Made by a program: the position numbers and the translations under genes | Notes under the pieces: model-generated | The model's database searches: none | What the model saw: the letters and a program-made list of their open reading frames with translations, nothing else | What the model was told of the DNA's origin: nothing | In this document: positions 35,619 to 45,329 of the stretch, piece by piece | Layout of the letters: each line of letters opens with the position of its first letter | Position numbering within the stretch: the first letter of the stretch is position 1 | Assembly: GCA_040905285.1 (NCBI GenBank) | Contig: JBBDRV010000063.1 | Location: 1-50,133, forward strand | Source: JBBDRV01 sp040905285 | GTDB taxonomy: Bacteria > Bacteroidota > Rhodothermia > Balneolales > Balneolaceae | DNA: 50,133 bases | Direction of reading: 5' to 3'

Positions 35619-37895
35619 TCAGGCCGGCATATAATTGACGGTCACTTCACTTTCAGGCCCCCTGTTGCCGAGGACGTCGACAGTACGCATCGTCAGGTTA
35701 TTCAGCCCGGGCGCAAGTTGCCATCTGTAGACCGAATCCCCGGTGGTGCGGCCGTTTCCGTTGTCGCTCAGCTCGTAATGAGCAAATCCCGGACTGTCTG
35801 TGGCCATACGGATTTCCAGCACGTTTTTTTCGGAATCCGCCGAAGGTTCGGCGCTGAAATCCACGGTAAAGAGGCGCTCATACATATCCGATTTCCGCCG
35901 GACGAAATGCCGGTGTTCCGGTGTTTCGGGGGTCTGCGGGTCGGCCCAGGCGAGATACCCGTCCCAGCCCCAGTGGGTGCGGCCGTGAGTGATCGGCATC
36001 GGAAGGGGCCGGCTGAGCCAGTTGCTGCGGGGCAGCCATCGCACGTACGCGGTGTTGAAGAAGCCGTACCCTCCTGCATAACCGGGGGCCGGCGCATCCG
36101 TTACTTTCCACCAGACATAGTCGCTGCCGATCTGTCCCGACAGGGCATGGCCGTCCGTCTGCATCCGGATCGGGAGGGTTTCGGGATCGACCGGCTCGGA
36201 TCGTCTGTCCCGTTCTTCATACGTCCAGGCGTCCCGGTCGATGATTTCCCCGCCCGGATAATAGGTTTCGAGAAAAATGTCGTGAAGTTCCAGCACGTTC
36301 AAAGGTTCACCGGTTTCTTGCGAAACAAACATGGAATCAAAGTTCGCGTCGATCATGATCCATTTGTTGTACTCCCGCGACCAGACTTCGGCTACTTCGT
36401 GGCCACCGAAAACGGCGTAGTTGATATTGACCATCCGGGCAGGAATTCCAAAGCTCTGGCAGGCCTGTGCGAATACAATGGAAAAGTACAGGCAGTATCC
36501 GCCCGGTTCGCGGGAATCGCCGGGGTCCAGGATCCGGCGGGAATCCCAACTGATCATATCCTCCAGATCGGAAGACGGCATAAACCAGTTCCACCGGGCC
36601 GCAGCCCAGTTCCGGAGTCGCATGATCACTTCCATTTCTGTCCGGGCTCCCTCAACCACATCATCCAGTCCATACTCTTCCCGCAATTCCTGCAGGGCGG
36701 GGTAAACAGGATCTTCATGCTGGAAATCAAAGGGACTGTCAATCAGGGGACGGTTAAGCGAACCGGTCAGATGGATCTCCTTTCGTGCATCAGAGGGCAC
36801 GGGCTGCAGCCGGCTGTTCAGCCGGAGATTCCGGATCCGTGGTGTCGCATCTCCCGTATCGGAGGCAGCCTCCAATTTCAACTGGATGAATCGATTCTGC
36901 ATCCCCGCCGGCAGCTCACTCTGTGTCTGGCGTTCCCAGTCACTCCAGCCTCCGGTTTCGGGACGGTGGGTATGGCCATGGCGCAGGTACACAGTCAGGT
37001 TGCCGCTACCACCGGTGCGGGAGGCATCCAGGTCGATCCGTGCGGATTCAACAGCCGCCGGAAAATGCAGTACATCTGCTGTTCCCGACAAATCAATGAT
37101 CTCCGTCTGAAGCCAGCCTTTTTCCCGGTAGCCTCTCAATTTCAGGCGTATGGGATATTCACCGCTGTTATCCCCGGAGGCGCCAAGGCCCTGTTCCCAG
37201 CTTGTTCCCCCGTCACGGCTGCGCCGGCTGCGCTGCGGGGACGGTGGTGTGCGGGTACGTGAACCGTACCTGTAGTTGGAATGCAGCGCCACCGGCGTGC
37301 GGAATCCGATGCCGTCATCAGTGACCGTGACTTCTATTGTATTTTCCCCCTGCCGGAGGTACGCTGCCGGAACAGTGACAGATGTCCAGGAGTGCCTTAC
37401 TTCATAGATGATCGGCTCATTTCCGTTAACGCGGAACTGCAGTTTTCCCCCGCTCATCGGTGCCGGAGGTTCAACCGGGTAGACCATCATTGAAAGGATC
37501 GCCTGCCGCACCGGCCAGCGGTCAATACGCAGCTGTTTTTGCAGGATGACGCCCGGTTCTATCGTCTCCCAAACCTGGCTTTGTATGGCACCGAGCCCGG
37601 GTGCGTCATCCTCTACTAGTATATGGTCGTCCAGTTCGATGGCCCCGTTGACATAATTCAGACCGTCAGAAACAGACCGGCTCCATAATTCTGCGGCTGT
37701 CCAGGCATGTTCTGTGCCGTAGGGGTCGGTTGAAGACCGGCTGGCGGGTTTGCCGGCCCGGATGCCATCAGGCAAACAGGGAGCCCTGTTTTCAGCTGAA
37801 AGATTAGCGGCGGCCGGGGTGCTTAACACACCCAGTCCGAGGCCGGCTGCCCCGGTCATTCTGAGAAATTTACGGCGGTTGATTGAATCTGTCAT
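35619..37895 (-). CDS. Transglutaminase-like cysteine-fold protein with Tat leader
   Basis: A 758-residue protein on the minus strand. The leader INRRKFLRMTGAAGLGLG is a strong twin-arginine signal. The N-terminal 350 residues look beta-rich with no family named. A transglutaminase-like core follows at about 430-530: GGYCLYFSIVFAQACQSFGI gives Cys468, VFGGHEVAEVW gives His499, and WIMIDANFD gives Asp516, a complete Cys-His-Asp triad. In bacteria such domains act as proteases, amidases or crosslinkers. The C-terminal part has another beta domain ending VTVNYMPA. It is the only minus-strand gene within regions A-C, converges on the AGE-family row, and is divergent from the third SusC. Its link to the glycan pathway is unclear. 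Confidence 0.82.
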   Translation of the reverse strand: MTDSINRRKFLRMTGAAGLGLGVLSTPAAANLSAENRAPCLPDGIRAGKPASRSSTDPYGTEHAWTAAELWSRSVSDGLNYVNGAIELDDHILVEDDAPGLGAIQSQVWETIEPGVILQKQLRIDRWPVRQAILSMMVYPVEPPAPMSGGKLQFRVNGNEPIIYEVRHSWTSVTVPAAYLRQGENTIEVTVTDDGIGFRTPVALHSNYRYGSRTRTPPSPQRSRRSRDGGTSWEQGLGASGDNSGEYPIRLKLRGYREKGWLQTEIIDLSGTADVLHFPAAVESARIDLDASRTGGSGNLTVYLRHGHTHRPETGGWSDWERQTQSELPAGMQNRFIQLKLEAASDTGDATPRIRNLRLNSRLQPVPSDARKEIHLTGSLNRPLIDSPFDFQHEDPVYPALQELREEYGLDDVVEGARTEMEVIMRLRNWAAARWNWFMPSSDLEDMISWDSRRILDPGDSREPGGYCLYFSIVFAQACQSFGIPARMVNINYAVFGGHEVAEVWSREYNKWIMIDANFDSMFVSQETGEPLNVLELHDIFLETYYPGGEIIDRDAWTYEERDRRSEPVDPETLPIRMQTDGHALSGQIGSDYVWWKVTDAPAPGYAGGYGFFNTAYVRWLPRSNWLSRPLPMPITHGRTHWGWDGYLAWADPQTPETPEHRHFVRRKSDMYERLFTVDFSAEPSADSEKNVLEIRMATDSPGFAHYELSDNGNGRTTGDSVYRWQLAPGLNNLTMRTVDVLGNRGPESEVTVNYMPA

Positions 37896-38127
37896 CGGTG
37901 AGTGTTTTCAGTCTCTGTTTATCTGTCTCTGTTGGTTCTGTATGTTGGCTCTGCCCGGGTTTATTCACCGGGCTGTTTACAGAATGGAGACCGGTTTTAC
38001 AGGGTTTACCTGTCCTGTCCGGATTCTTCAGGATTTTCCGTACAGCTCATTTAAAAATCCGGCTGCCCGGCATGCCGGGAAAGAACCTTGCCGGAAAATA
38101 CACGGGAATATACAGAGGTGTACAGAC

Positions 38128-38151
38128 TCTTGCTTGAACTCCTGCTTGAAC
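38128..38151. repeat. 12-bp tandem duplication
   Basis: TCTTGCTTGAAC is followed by TCCTGCTTGAAC, with a weaker third unit (TTCTGTTTAATC). It lies in the divergent spacer and has no coding context. Confidence 0.85.
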
Positions 38152-38352
38152 TTCTGTTTAATCCCCTTTCCAACCGGAAAATGATGCAGAGCGGCGATGT
38201 TTCCGGACGAACCGGGAAGAATGCACGAGATCAGACACCCTCTATGTGAAACGTAACCCTATAATAAATAAATATTTACTCATACACTTATTTTTCAGGT
38301 AAAAGCAGCCAGGCCTGTGGTTGATCGGGAACAAATTTTAATGCATATTTTT

Positions 38353-38384
38353 TTGACAAAGAAAACAAAGCAAATTACTTTGCT
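38353..38384 (+). promoter_or_regulatory. Candidate promoter with overlapping inverted repeat, upstream of third SusC
   Basis: TTGACA (38353-38358), a 17-bp spacer and TACTTT (38376-38381) match a standard -35/-10 layout. Read as a Bacteroidota-type promoter, it is TTTG, 19 bp, then TTACTTTG, one base off TAnnTTTG. An inverted repeat AGCAAA-TTAC-TTTGCT (38369-38384) covers the -10 and could be an operator. It lies about 110 bp before the SusC start. Confidence 0.5.
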
Positions 38385-38496
38385 GTTTAACTTTTACTTT
38401 TATTTACCTTTTCTATTGGTATTGGTCTTTTACTCATTCATAGGTTTCGGTAAGGGATTTAATTGCAACTAAAAATAAAAATCGGATGGAAATGAT

Positions 38497-41400
38497 ATGA
38501 AACAGCTACTATTAACGTGTCTTACACTTTTTTTATGGTGTGCGATCTCAGCAGTGAATCTGCAGGCGCAAACTGTGACAGGTACGGTCACAGATGCATC
38601 AGGTGATGCTACGCTGCCGGGTGTAAATGTTGTTGTTGAGGGTACATCTATAGGTACTGTGACCGATGTTGACGGATCGTTCAGTCTGGACGTCCCCTCG
38701 CTGAACGAAACTCTTGTGATTTCGTACATCGGTTATCAGACACAGGAAATACCGCTCAACGGCCGGTCGGACCTTGACGTGTCTCTGGAATCCCAGGTGC
38801 TGCGCGGGGAAGAGATGGTCGTGACGGCGTTTGGCGTTCAGCGCGAGCAGCGTTCACTGTCCTACAGCACACAGGGTGTGCAGACGGAACAGATGACCGA
38901 AGCCCGTGAACTGAACGTGATGAATTCACTGCAGGGCCGAGTGGCCGGTTTGTCCATTAACCAGTCCGGCAGCGGGGTTGGATCTTCCACCCGTGTGGTC
39001 CTTCGCGGAAACCGGTCCATTTCAGGCGACAGCCAGCCCCTCTATGTGGTTGACGGGGTGCCCATCCGTGGAAATCCCACCGACCTCAATCCGGACAATA
39101 TCGCCTCCCTCAACGTGCTGAAAGGCCCCAATGCTGCAGCCCTTTACGGAAGCGCCGCACAGAACGGTGCCATTGTTATTGAGACGCATAGAGGCCAGGC
39201 CGGTGTCGTAAACGTGAGCTTGAGCAATACGTTCCAGCTTCAGCAGCCGGATCACTACATGGATTTTCAGAATGAGTATGGCCAGGGAACGGGCGGTGTC
39301 TATCAGCGAAATTCAGAGGATTCCTGGGGCCCCCGTATGGAAGGCCAGCTGGTTGACCACTGGTCACTGGATCCGGACGATGCCGGCACCCAGTACGCTT
39401 TTAGTCCGCAGGGCAACGATGCCAGGCATGATGTCTTTCAGGCAGGCTACAGCAATGCCTCCAATATCAATGCGAGCGTGGGTACGGAAACCTCAACCAC
39501 GGTTTTCAACTATACCTATACGGACGCCGAGGGTATTATACCGGGCAACCAGCTTCAGAGACACAATGTGTCCGTAAGGCTGAACAACCAGCTTACCGAC
39601 AGGCTTTCGCTGGACAGCAAGCTGGACTACATGCAGCAGGGGATTGACAATGCGATAGCCACGGGGGAGTCCAACTTCAACCCGATGCGGCAGATCTACA
39701 CCACCCCTCCGAATATCCGTTCAGAGCATCTGCAGAATTTTGATTTTGTCGATGATACTGGATTGAGACGTCACAACTGGTGGAATCCCCAGACAACCAC
39801 CGGCGCGAATCCGTACTGGATGATTCACCGCAACCTGAGTGAAGACACCAGGGACCGGGTGATAGCCTTGACGTCACTGACGTTCGATGTTACCGAGCAG
39901 GTGGCCGTTATGGGCCGTGTCTCCTACGACGGTGAAAGCCGCACGTCCAATTCACGGATATACAACGATACCTTTACACGGGCCGAGCAGGGTTCATTTG
40001 CTGTAGGAAGAAGCGAGCGTTCGCTGTTCATGGCGGATGCCCTGGTTTCCTATACGGAAGATCTGACGGAAGACTGGCTGGTCAGCGCCAATGTGGGTGC
40101 CAGCCTGGAAAGACAGGAAGGCGGTTCGCTGAGTTCAAATACAGGTGGAGCGCTTCTGGTGCCCAACTTCTTTGCACTTTCCAACACCTCTCTCCCCAGC
40201 ACCGGATTCAACCCCGGAAGCCGGTATGAAACGCAGTCCGTTTATGCCTTCGGCCAGCTTGGCTGGCGGGATGCCGTCTACCTGGATATCACGGGCCGGA
40301 ATGACTGGAGCTCCACGCTTCCGGCCGACAACCGGTCCTACTTCTATCCGTCCGTCGGACTGTCGGTGATCCTTTCCGACCTGATTCCTGAATTTCCCGA
40401 CCTGTTTACGTTTGCCAGGCTGCGGGCTTCCTATGCCCAGGTAGGCAACAGTGCGCCTGCATTCAGGGGCTCACGCACGGCATCCTTTAGCGCGGGTGGC
40501 AATCACGGTTATTTGCGACTGAATTCAACCCTACCGAATGAAAATCTGCGGCCCGAGCAGACCGATGCTTACGAGATCGGTCTTGACCTCCGCTTTATGG
40601 AAGGCCGGCTCGGCTTTGATATAACCGCCTATCAGACCAACACGTTTGATCAGCTGTTTACGATTGCCCTGCCGTGGGGATCCGGCGCCAGCGAGTTTTT
40701 CACCAATGGCGGCGATGTTGAAAACAAGGGTATCGAAATGATGCTGACCACCACGCCGGTTCAGACACTCAGCTTCAACTGGGATTTCAATGTGCAGTAT
40801 TCCAGAAACCGGAACATGGTTAATGAAATCAATGATGCGCGGCCAAGTGTCGAGGTGAGCAGCGACTACCTCCGCTCGTTCAGGATTGAACAGGGAAGGC
40901 CTTACGGAGAAATCTACTCCAGAGGGTTCCTGAGAGATGACGACGGCAACGTATTGGTTACGGCTGACGGTGTACCGCGGGTAACCTCGGGCATGGATGT
41001 GCTGGTTGGAAACTTCAGCCCGGACTGGCAGGGAGCCATTTCGAATGAGCTTTCGTACAGAAATTTCTCAGCCAGTTTCCTGATTGAACACCGTCAGGGC
41101 GGTGAGATGGTATCCATGACCAACGCCGTTCTTGCGGGCCACGGAATATGGGGCCCGACAGCTGAAGGCCGTGAAGGCGGACTCGTTTTCGGCGACAATA
41201 TCTTCAGTGATGAAACGGCCGTCGGTCCGAATGGCAATGTGAACACCGAAGAAATCGATGCGGAAACGCTGTGGAGAGCTGTCGGAGGCCGTAATGCACC
41301 GGCCGGTGAAGTGTTCAGTGAGGATGCGACGAACACCCGGCTGAGGGAAGTGACTCTCGGTTACAACCTGCCGCAGTCGATTCTTGGTCGGTTGCCTGTA

Positions 41401-41571
41401 TCCAATGTGCAGTTGTCCCTGGTCGGCCGTAATCTGCTCTTTATCTACAAGGCAGCGGACAGTCTGGAGCCGGATTTCTTTGTCGGAACGGGCCCGGCTT
41501 CTGAAGGATTTCAGTCCTTTGCTCCGCCCACGACGAGAACCGTCGGTGCGAATCTTAAAATCGATTTCTAA
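38497..41571 (+). CDS. SusC/RagA-type TonB-dependent transporter (no STN domain)
   Basis: A 1024-residue outer-membrane transporter. Leader to about residue 25 (NLQA-QT); carboxypeptidase-regulatory-like domain at about 28-105 (TLPGVNVVVEGTSIGTVTDV); plug at about 115-230 (VVDGVPIRGNPTDLNPDNIA, LKGPNAAALYGSAAQNGAIV); then the barrel, ending ANLKIDF. It differs from the SusC at 12.7 kb in lacking the STN domain, so it should not signal through FecR and must be regulated in another way; the promoter-overlapping inverted repeat upstream is a candidate. SusD follows by 60 bp. The barrel resembles the partial SusC at the left end of the window, so the transporters probably arose by duplication. 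Confidence 0.96.
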   Translation: MKQLLLTCLTLFLWCAISAVNLQAQTVTGTVTDASGDATLPGVNVVVEGTSIGTVTDVDGSFSLDVPSLNETLVISYIGYQTQEIPLNGRSDLDVSLESQVLRGEEMVVTAFGVQREQRSLSYSTQGVQTEQMTEARELNVMNSLQGRVAGLSINQSGSGVGSSTRVVLRGNRSISGDSQPLYVVDGVPIRGNPTDLNPDNIASLNVLKGPNAAALYGSAAQNGAIVIETHRGQAGVVNVSLSNTFQLQQPDHYMDFQNEYGQGTGGVYQRNSEDSWGPRMEGQLVDHWSLDPDDAGTQYAFSPQGNDARHDVFQAGYSNASNINASVGTETSTTVFNYTYTDAEGIIPGNQLQRHNVSVRLNNQLTDRLSLDSKLDYMQQGIDNAIATGESNFNPMRQIYTTPPNIRSEHLQNFDFVDDTGLRRHNWWNPQTTTGANPYWMIHRNLSEDTRDRVIALTSLTFDVTEQVAVMGRVSYDGESRTSNSRIYNDTFTRAEQGSFAVGRSERSLFMADALVSYTEDLTEDWLVSANVGASLERQEGGSLSSNTGGALLVPNFFALSNTSLPSTGFNPGSRYETQSVYAFGQLGWRDAVYLDITGRNDWSSTLPADNRSYFYPSVGLSVILSDLIPEFPDLFTFARLRASYAQVGNSAPAFRGSRTASFSAGGNHGYLRLNSTLPNENLRPEQTDAYEIGLDLRFMEGRLGFDITAYQTNTFDQLFTIALPWGSGASEFFTNGGDVENKGIEMMLTTTPVQTLSFNWDFNVQYSRNRNMVNEINDARPSVEVSSDYLRSFRIEQGRPYGEIYSRGFLRDDDGNVLVTADGVPRVTSGMDVLVGNFSPDWQGAISNELSYRNFSASFLIEHRQGGEMVSMTNAVLAGHGIWGPTAEGREGGLVFGDNIFSDETAVGPNGNVNTEEIDAETLWRAVGGRNAPAGEVFSEDATNTRLREVTLGYNLPQSILGRLPVSNVQLSLVGRNLLFIYKAADSLEPDFFVGTGPASEGFQSFAPPTTRTVGANLKIDF

Positions 41572-41631
41572 ATCATTTTATGACCAATCAAATTGTGCAT
41601 AACAAACTAAATTCTATTAAACAGGTTCATT

Positions 41632-43266
41632 ATGAATAGAAACAAAATGAATTATTTCAAGTCGATGAGCATGGGCCTGGCGGCCCTGCTCGTTGTCGGT
41701 GCAGCTGGCTGTACGGACGGCTTTGACTCGCTGAACACACCGGAACACCAGATCACCGCTGAAGATGTGGACGGTTCACTGCTCGGACAGGCGTTTGCCC
41801 AGGCCCAGCATACCGGAATGCTGGGACAGGTAATGTACCAGCAGTGCTATCAGCTCTTTGCGGACATATATTCGCAGACGTTTGCCACAACTCACCCCAA
41901 CTTTCAGTCCGACCAGTTTGTCCAGGTAGGTGCATGGGCAAATAACTGCATGAGGGTCTTTTACCAGACACCGGCGCCTCAGCAGGATTTTGTTGAGGAC
42001 TTCAGCGCGGAAAATGACATGCCGCTGGAGAATGCCCTTGCCAAAATCTGGCGGGTGCAGATGTACCACCGAATCACGGATATGTGGGGCCCGATTATCT
42101 ATTCCGAATTCGGAAGTGGAGAAGTCGATGTGCCATATGATGACCAGGAGACAATCTACCGGGATTTCTTTGAGACCCTGGATGAGGCGGTAGCCGTTCT
42201 GGAGCAGAATGCAGGTGGAAATGCCTTCGGTACCCATGACCAGATGTATGAGGGAAATGTGGACCAATGGAGGCTTTTTGCCAATTCGCTGAGGCTCAGG
42301 CTTGCTATGCGCCTCGCCTATGTTGAGCCCGAACTGGCAGAGACAGAAGCTGAAAAAGCCGTAGCGGCGGGTGTCTTTGAGTCCAATGACGACCAGGCCA
42401 TGCTGATCACTACGGCAGATTCCTTCAACTGGATCTCCCAGTGGACCTATATCCGCGAGTTCGCGATGAGTGCCACCATGCACAGTCTGATGAACGGGTA
42501 TGACGATCCGCGGCTGCCGGCCTATTTCGCAGAAGCTGAAAGCAGACCCGGCTACTGGGGTCTCCGGAACGGTCAGCCGCCATCGGCCAAGGGTGCGGAC
42601 ATCAACAGCGACCACTCATTTGTATCAGAAACCTATCTGCCAAGTCACCGGGGTGCCCAGGTCGGCGCGAACCCGCCCAACCGGGTCATGAATACGGCTG
42701 AAGTCTATTTCCTCCGGGCAGAAGGTGCCGTGAGAGGCTGGGACATGCAGGGCGTGGCGGTTGATCTGTATAATGAAGGAATCCGCTCTTCACTCACCGA
42801 CCGTCGACCGGACTTGTCCGCTTCAGAAGTGGAGGCCTATGTCCTGAGCACCGCTACTCCGGTTGAAGTGCCGTCGCAATCACCGACCGCATCCTATCAT
42901 CCGGAAAACAGGCCGTCACCACCGGTGACCGATATTCCTGTGCTGTTTAATCCTGTAGATCAGGAAACGGCGCTGGAGCAGATTATCACGCAGAAATTCA
43001 TAGCCAACTGGTATGACGGCTGGGAAAACTGGAGTGAGCGGCGCCGGACCGGATATCCGATCGGGTATGCGATTATAGAGAGCGATAACCCGGATGTCGC
43101 CCGTGACGAATTGATGAGAAGGCTTACATTCGTTTCAGACGAAATATCCAATAATTCCGAGGCCGTTCAGGAAGCTGAAGCGATGCTTGACGGGCCGGAC
43201 AGCAATGCCACCCGCGTCTGGTGGGATGCGAGACCTATAGGCGAGTTTCCTGATCCTGTAGATTAG
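41632..43266 (+). CDS. SusD/RagB-like surface lipoprotein, third copy
   Basis: A 544-residue lipoprotein with lipobox GAAGC (Cys about 27). SusD hallmarks: DSLNTPEHQITAEDVDGSLL, AKIWRVQMYHRITDMWGPII, FANSLRLRLAMRLAYVEPEL, TAEVYFLRAEGAVRGWDMQ and WSERRRTGYPIGYAIIES. It pairs with the SusC 60 bp upstream. A long insertion near residues 420-435 (QSPTASYHPENRPSPP) sets it apart from the two other SusD proteins and might alter glycan binding. A strong terminator follows 30 bp after the stop, closing the SusCD unit as in region A. An in-frame ATG 15 bp later is a possible alternative start. Confidence 0.96.
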   Translation: MNRNKMNYFKSMSMGLAALLVVGAAGCTDGFDSLNTPEHQITAEDVDGSLLGQAFAQAQHTGMLGQVMYQQCYQLFADIYSQTFATTHPNFQSDQFVQVGAWANNCMRVFYQTPAPQQDFVEDFSAENDMPLENALAKIWRVQMYHRITDMWGPIIYSEFGSGEVDVPYDDQETIYRDFFETLDEAVAVLEQNAGGNAFGTHDQMYEGNVDQWRLFANSLRLRLAMRLAYVEPELAETEAEKAVAAGVFESNDDQAMLITTADSFNWISQWTYIREFAMSATMHSLMNGYDDPRLPAYFAEAESRPGYWGLRNGQPPSAKGADINSDHSFVSETYLPSHRGAQVGANPPNRVMNTAEVYFLRAEGAVRGWDMQGVAVDLYNEGIRSSLTDRRPDLSASEVEAYVLSTATPVEVPSQSPTASYHPENRPSPPVTDIPVLFNPVDQETALEQIITQKFIANWYDGWENWSERRRTGYPIGYAIIESDNPDVARDELMRRLTFVSDEISNNSEAVQEAEAMLDGPDSNATRVWWDARPIGEFPDPVD

Positions 43267-43295
43267 GAGCCGCCTTCTTATATACAGATTCGATA

Positions 43296-43330
43296 AAAAG
43301 CATGAGCCGTTTCGGCTCATGCTTTTTTTT
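43296..43330 (+). terminator. Rho-independent terminator after the third SusCD pair
   Basis: A perfect 14-bp stem AAAAGCATGAGCCG / CGGCTCATGCTTTT with a TTT loop runs directly into a T tract. It separates SusCD from the amidohydrolase gene, which therefore starts after it. Confidence 0.95.
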
Positions 43331-43469
43331 TATTAAGACTTTTTATTACTCTGTTGAGTCTGCAGTATTCCAGGATGCGGCATTCCCGGAAGCACCGGCG
43401 ATTTCTAACGATTCTCTGTTTTTAACATCCTGTACAACAATCACATACAGTCCTGACGGATCCATGACT

Positions 43470-45233
43470 ATGAAAAAAGAATATTCCCGGCGTGAATTCA
43501 TTAAGAAAAATACGATAACCGGTTTGGGTGCCGCATGTACGATGGGGCTGGCTCCCTCGCTGATTGCCGGAAGTCTGTCACCGGAGCGGAGCCATTCCGC
43601 CCGCCGGAATGACACTCTCTATTTTGATGCTTTTACGCGGATCGGCCCGCGTTCCCACAAACACCCGGAGGCACGCTGGAGTCTGGAGCACCTGCTCGAG
43701 GAAATGGATCACTGTTCCATTTCCGGAGCACTGGTATCCTATACGCTTTCCGTCATGTATGACCCGATGCATTCCAATCTTGAGCTGAGCGACAAGATAA
43801 GTTCCTATCCGTATCTGTTCGGTATCTGGAATGTGATGCCGCACCATACCGACGAGTTTCCCACGCCGGAAGAACTGGGCCGCCGGATGCGCGAGCATGA
43901 TGTGCGGGCTGTCACCATTCATCCGCAGTCCAACGGATGGGACTGGAGGGCGGATCACAGCGGGGAGTTGCTTGAATGGCTGAACCGGAACGAGATACTG
44001 ACTATCCTGACATCAGATGAAGTCGGCGGCTGGACCGGCCTCGATGAATTTCTTGAGCAGTATACCTCCATTCCTGTTCTGGTGATCAGCTCCGGATGGA
44101 TTGAACAGCGATACGTATTGCCACTGGTTGAAAAGCACCCTCATCTGCACATCAGCTTCGACCGTCTGCAGATTAACAAGGGAATAGAATCATTGCATAA
44201 AAAGGGACACAGCGACCAGCTGATATTTGCAACGGACACCCCCTCCATGTCGGCAGGAGCCCACCGTACCTATATTGATTATGCGGCGATACCAGACGAT
44301 GCCAGGGCCATGGTGGCCGGCGGGAATCTGACCCGGCTGCTGGGCGGCCAGAAGCCACCGTCAAACCGGGTTAACCGGGATGAAGATGAATTGATGGCTG
44401 CCATTCGTGCCGGCCGGCCGGTTCCTGCAAACCTGCTGGACATGCATATGCATATCCTCGACGAGGGGCTGCACGGGGCGGGTGGTGCCGGCTACCGAAT
44501 GGAAGACGGTGGGCCTGAAGGGGTATTTAACCTTGTAAACCGCCTGGATTACCAGGGGGGAGGGATTATGAGCTGGAACGGGGTGGTCAGCAGTGACGCG
44601 CCGGCCGGAAACAGAACGGTTGCAAGTGCACTGGATGCCGCTCCCCGGGGCTACTGGGGCCTCGCTTCATTTGATCCGACGCACTACTCACAGGAAGAGC
44701 TGCGGTCGATGATCCCCCGGGTCTACGAAGACAGGCGTTTTATCGGCATGAAACCGTACCATATGTACGGAGTGGAATACCACGACCCTTCTTACGATAT
44801 CTGGTGGGAATATGGCAATGAGCATCAGTTGTACGCCCTTATACACCATTCACGCAGTGATTTTATTGAAGTGGAAACGCTGGCCGGCAGATACCCCAAT
44901 GTACGCTGGGTCATTGCCCATGCCGGAGGGGATTTTAACTGGGCGGATCATGCAATACGGATTATGCAGCAGCACAGCAATGTCTATGCAGAGGTAACGC
45001 TGACTCCGGTCAATCTGGGTATTATTGAATATCTGGTGGAGGGTGCCGGTGAGGACCGTATCATGTACGGTTCCGACCTGCCCATGAGGGATCCCCGTCA
45101 ACAGCTTGGCTGGGTGGTTTTTTCCCGGCTGCCGGTGGATGTGAAGAGAAAAATGCTCGCTGAAAATGCGATGAGGGTGATCGGCCCGAAACTGGACAGT
45201 CTGCCGGAGTATAACAGGCCGGTTCTTTCCTGA
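43470..45233 (+). CDS. Two-domain amidohydrolase-2-type protein, Tat leader
   Basis: A 587-residue protein. The frame is open further upstream, but that region contains the SusCD terminator, and ATG 43470 yields the Tat leader MKKEYSRREFIKKNTITGLG. Domain 1 (about 48-300) has the amidohydrolase fold plan but lacks the HxH: FDAFTR stands in its place (Phe55, Arg57). Domain 2 (about 320-587) is complete: LLDMHMHILDEG (His326, His328), ALIHHSRSDF, WVIAHAGGDFNWADH and IMYGSDLPMRDP. The pairing of one degenerate and one intact domain mirrors the overlapping genes at 26.4 and 27.3 kb, in reversed order. An extracytoplasmic hydrolase of a sugar acid or lactone is plausible; the substrate is unproven. 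Confidence 0.83.
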   Translation: MKKEYSRREFIKKNTITGLGAACTMGLAPSLIAGSLSPERSHSARRNDTLYFDAFTRIGPRSHKHPEARWSLEHLLEEMDHCSISGALVSYTLSVMYDPMHSNLELSDKISSYPYLFGIWNVMPHHTDEFPTPEELGRRMREHDVRAVTIHPQSNGWDWRADHSGELLEWLNRNEILTILTSDEVGGWTGLDEFLEQYTSIPVLVISSGWIEQRYVLPLVEKHPHLHISFDRLQINKGIESLHKKGHSDQLIFATDTPSMSAGAHRTYIDYAAIPDDARAMVAGGNLTRLLGGQKPPSNRVNRDEDELMAAIRAGRPVPANLLDMHMHILDEGLHGAGGAGYRMEDGGPEGVFNLVNRLDYQGGGIMSWNGVVSSDAPAGNRTVASALDAAPRGYWGLASFDPTHYSQEELRSMIPRVYEDRRFIGMKPYHMYGVEYHDPSYDIWWEYGNEHQLYALIHHSRSDFIEVETLAGRYPNVRWVIAHAGGDFNWADHAIRIMQQHSNVYAEVTLTPVNLGIIEYLVEGAGEDRIMYGSDLPMRDPRQQLGWVVFSRLPVDVKRKMLAENAMRVIGPKLDSLPEYNRPVLS

Positions 45234-45329
45234 CAGCAATCCCCGGTAGAATACCCACTGTTGGGTCCGGATGTTAGATTCATAAGGTGACATTGTTATT
45301 GATATTTCTTGCCGGATTCAGTATTTATG

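Larger units (their letters stand above)
37896..38496. other. 601-bp divergent intergenic region
   Basis: Lies between the minus-strand transglutaminase-like gene and the plus-strand SusC. No gene is supported. The left half is rich in TCTG/CTTG-type short repeats, including a 12-bp duplication. The right half, from about 38260, is very AT-rich, with a palindrome TAAATATTTA at 38269-38278 and the promoter candidate listed separately. Both genes must be transcribed from within it. Confidence 0.7.

Noticed and set aside
35718..37262. Long (514-codon) plus-strand open frame opposite the transglutaminase-like gene
   Set aside because: It is antisense to a gene with a Tat leader and a full catalytic triad, shows no family features, and GC-rich DNA readily gives such shadow frames.
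43302..43469. Upstream extension of the two-domain amidohydrolase frame
   Set aside because: It would start inside the SusCD terminator and precede a clean Tat leader at 43470 with unrelated residues.
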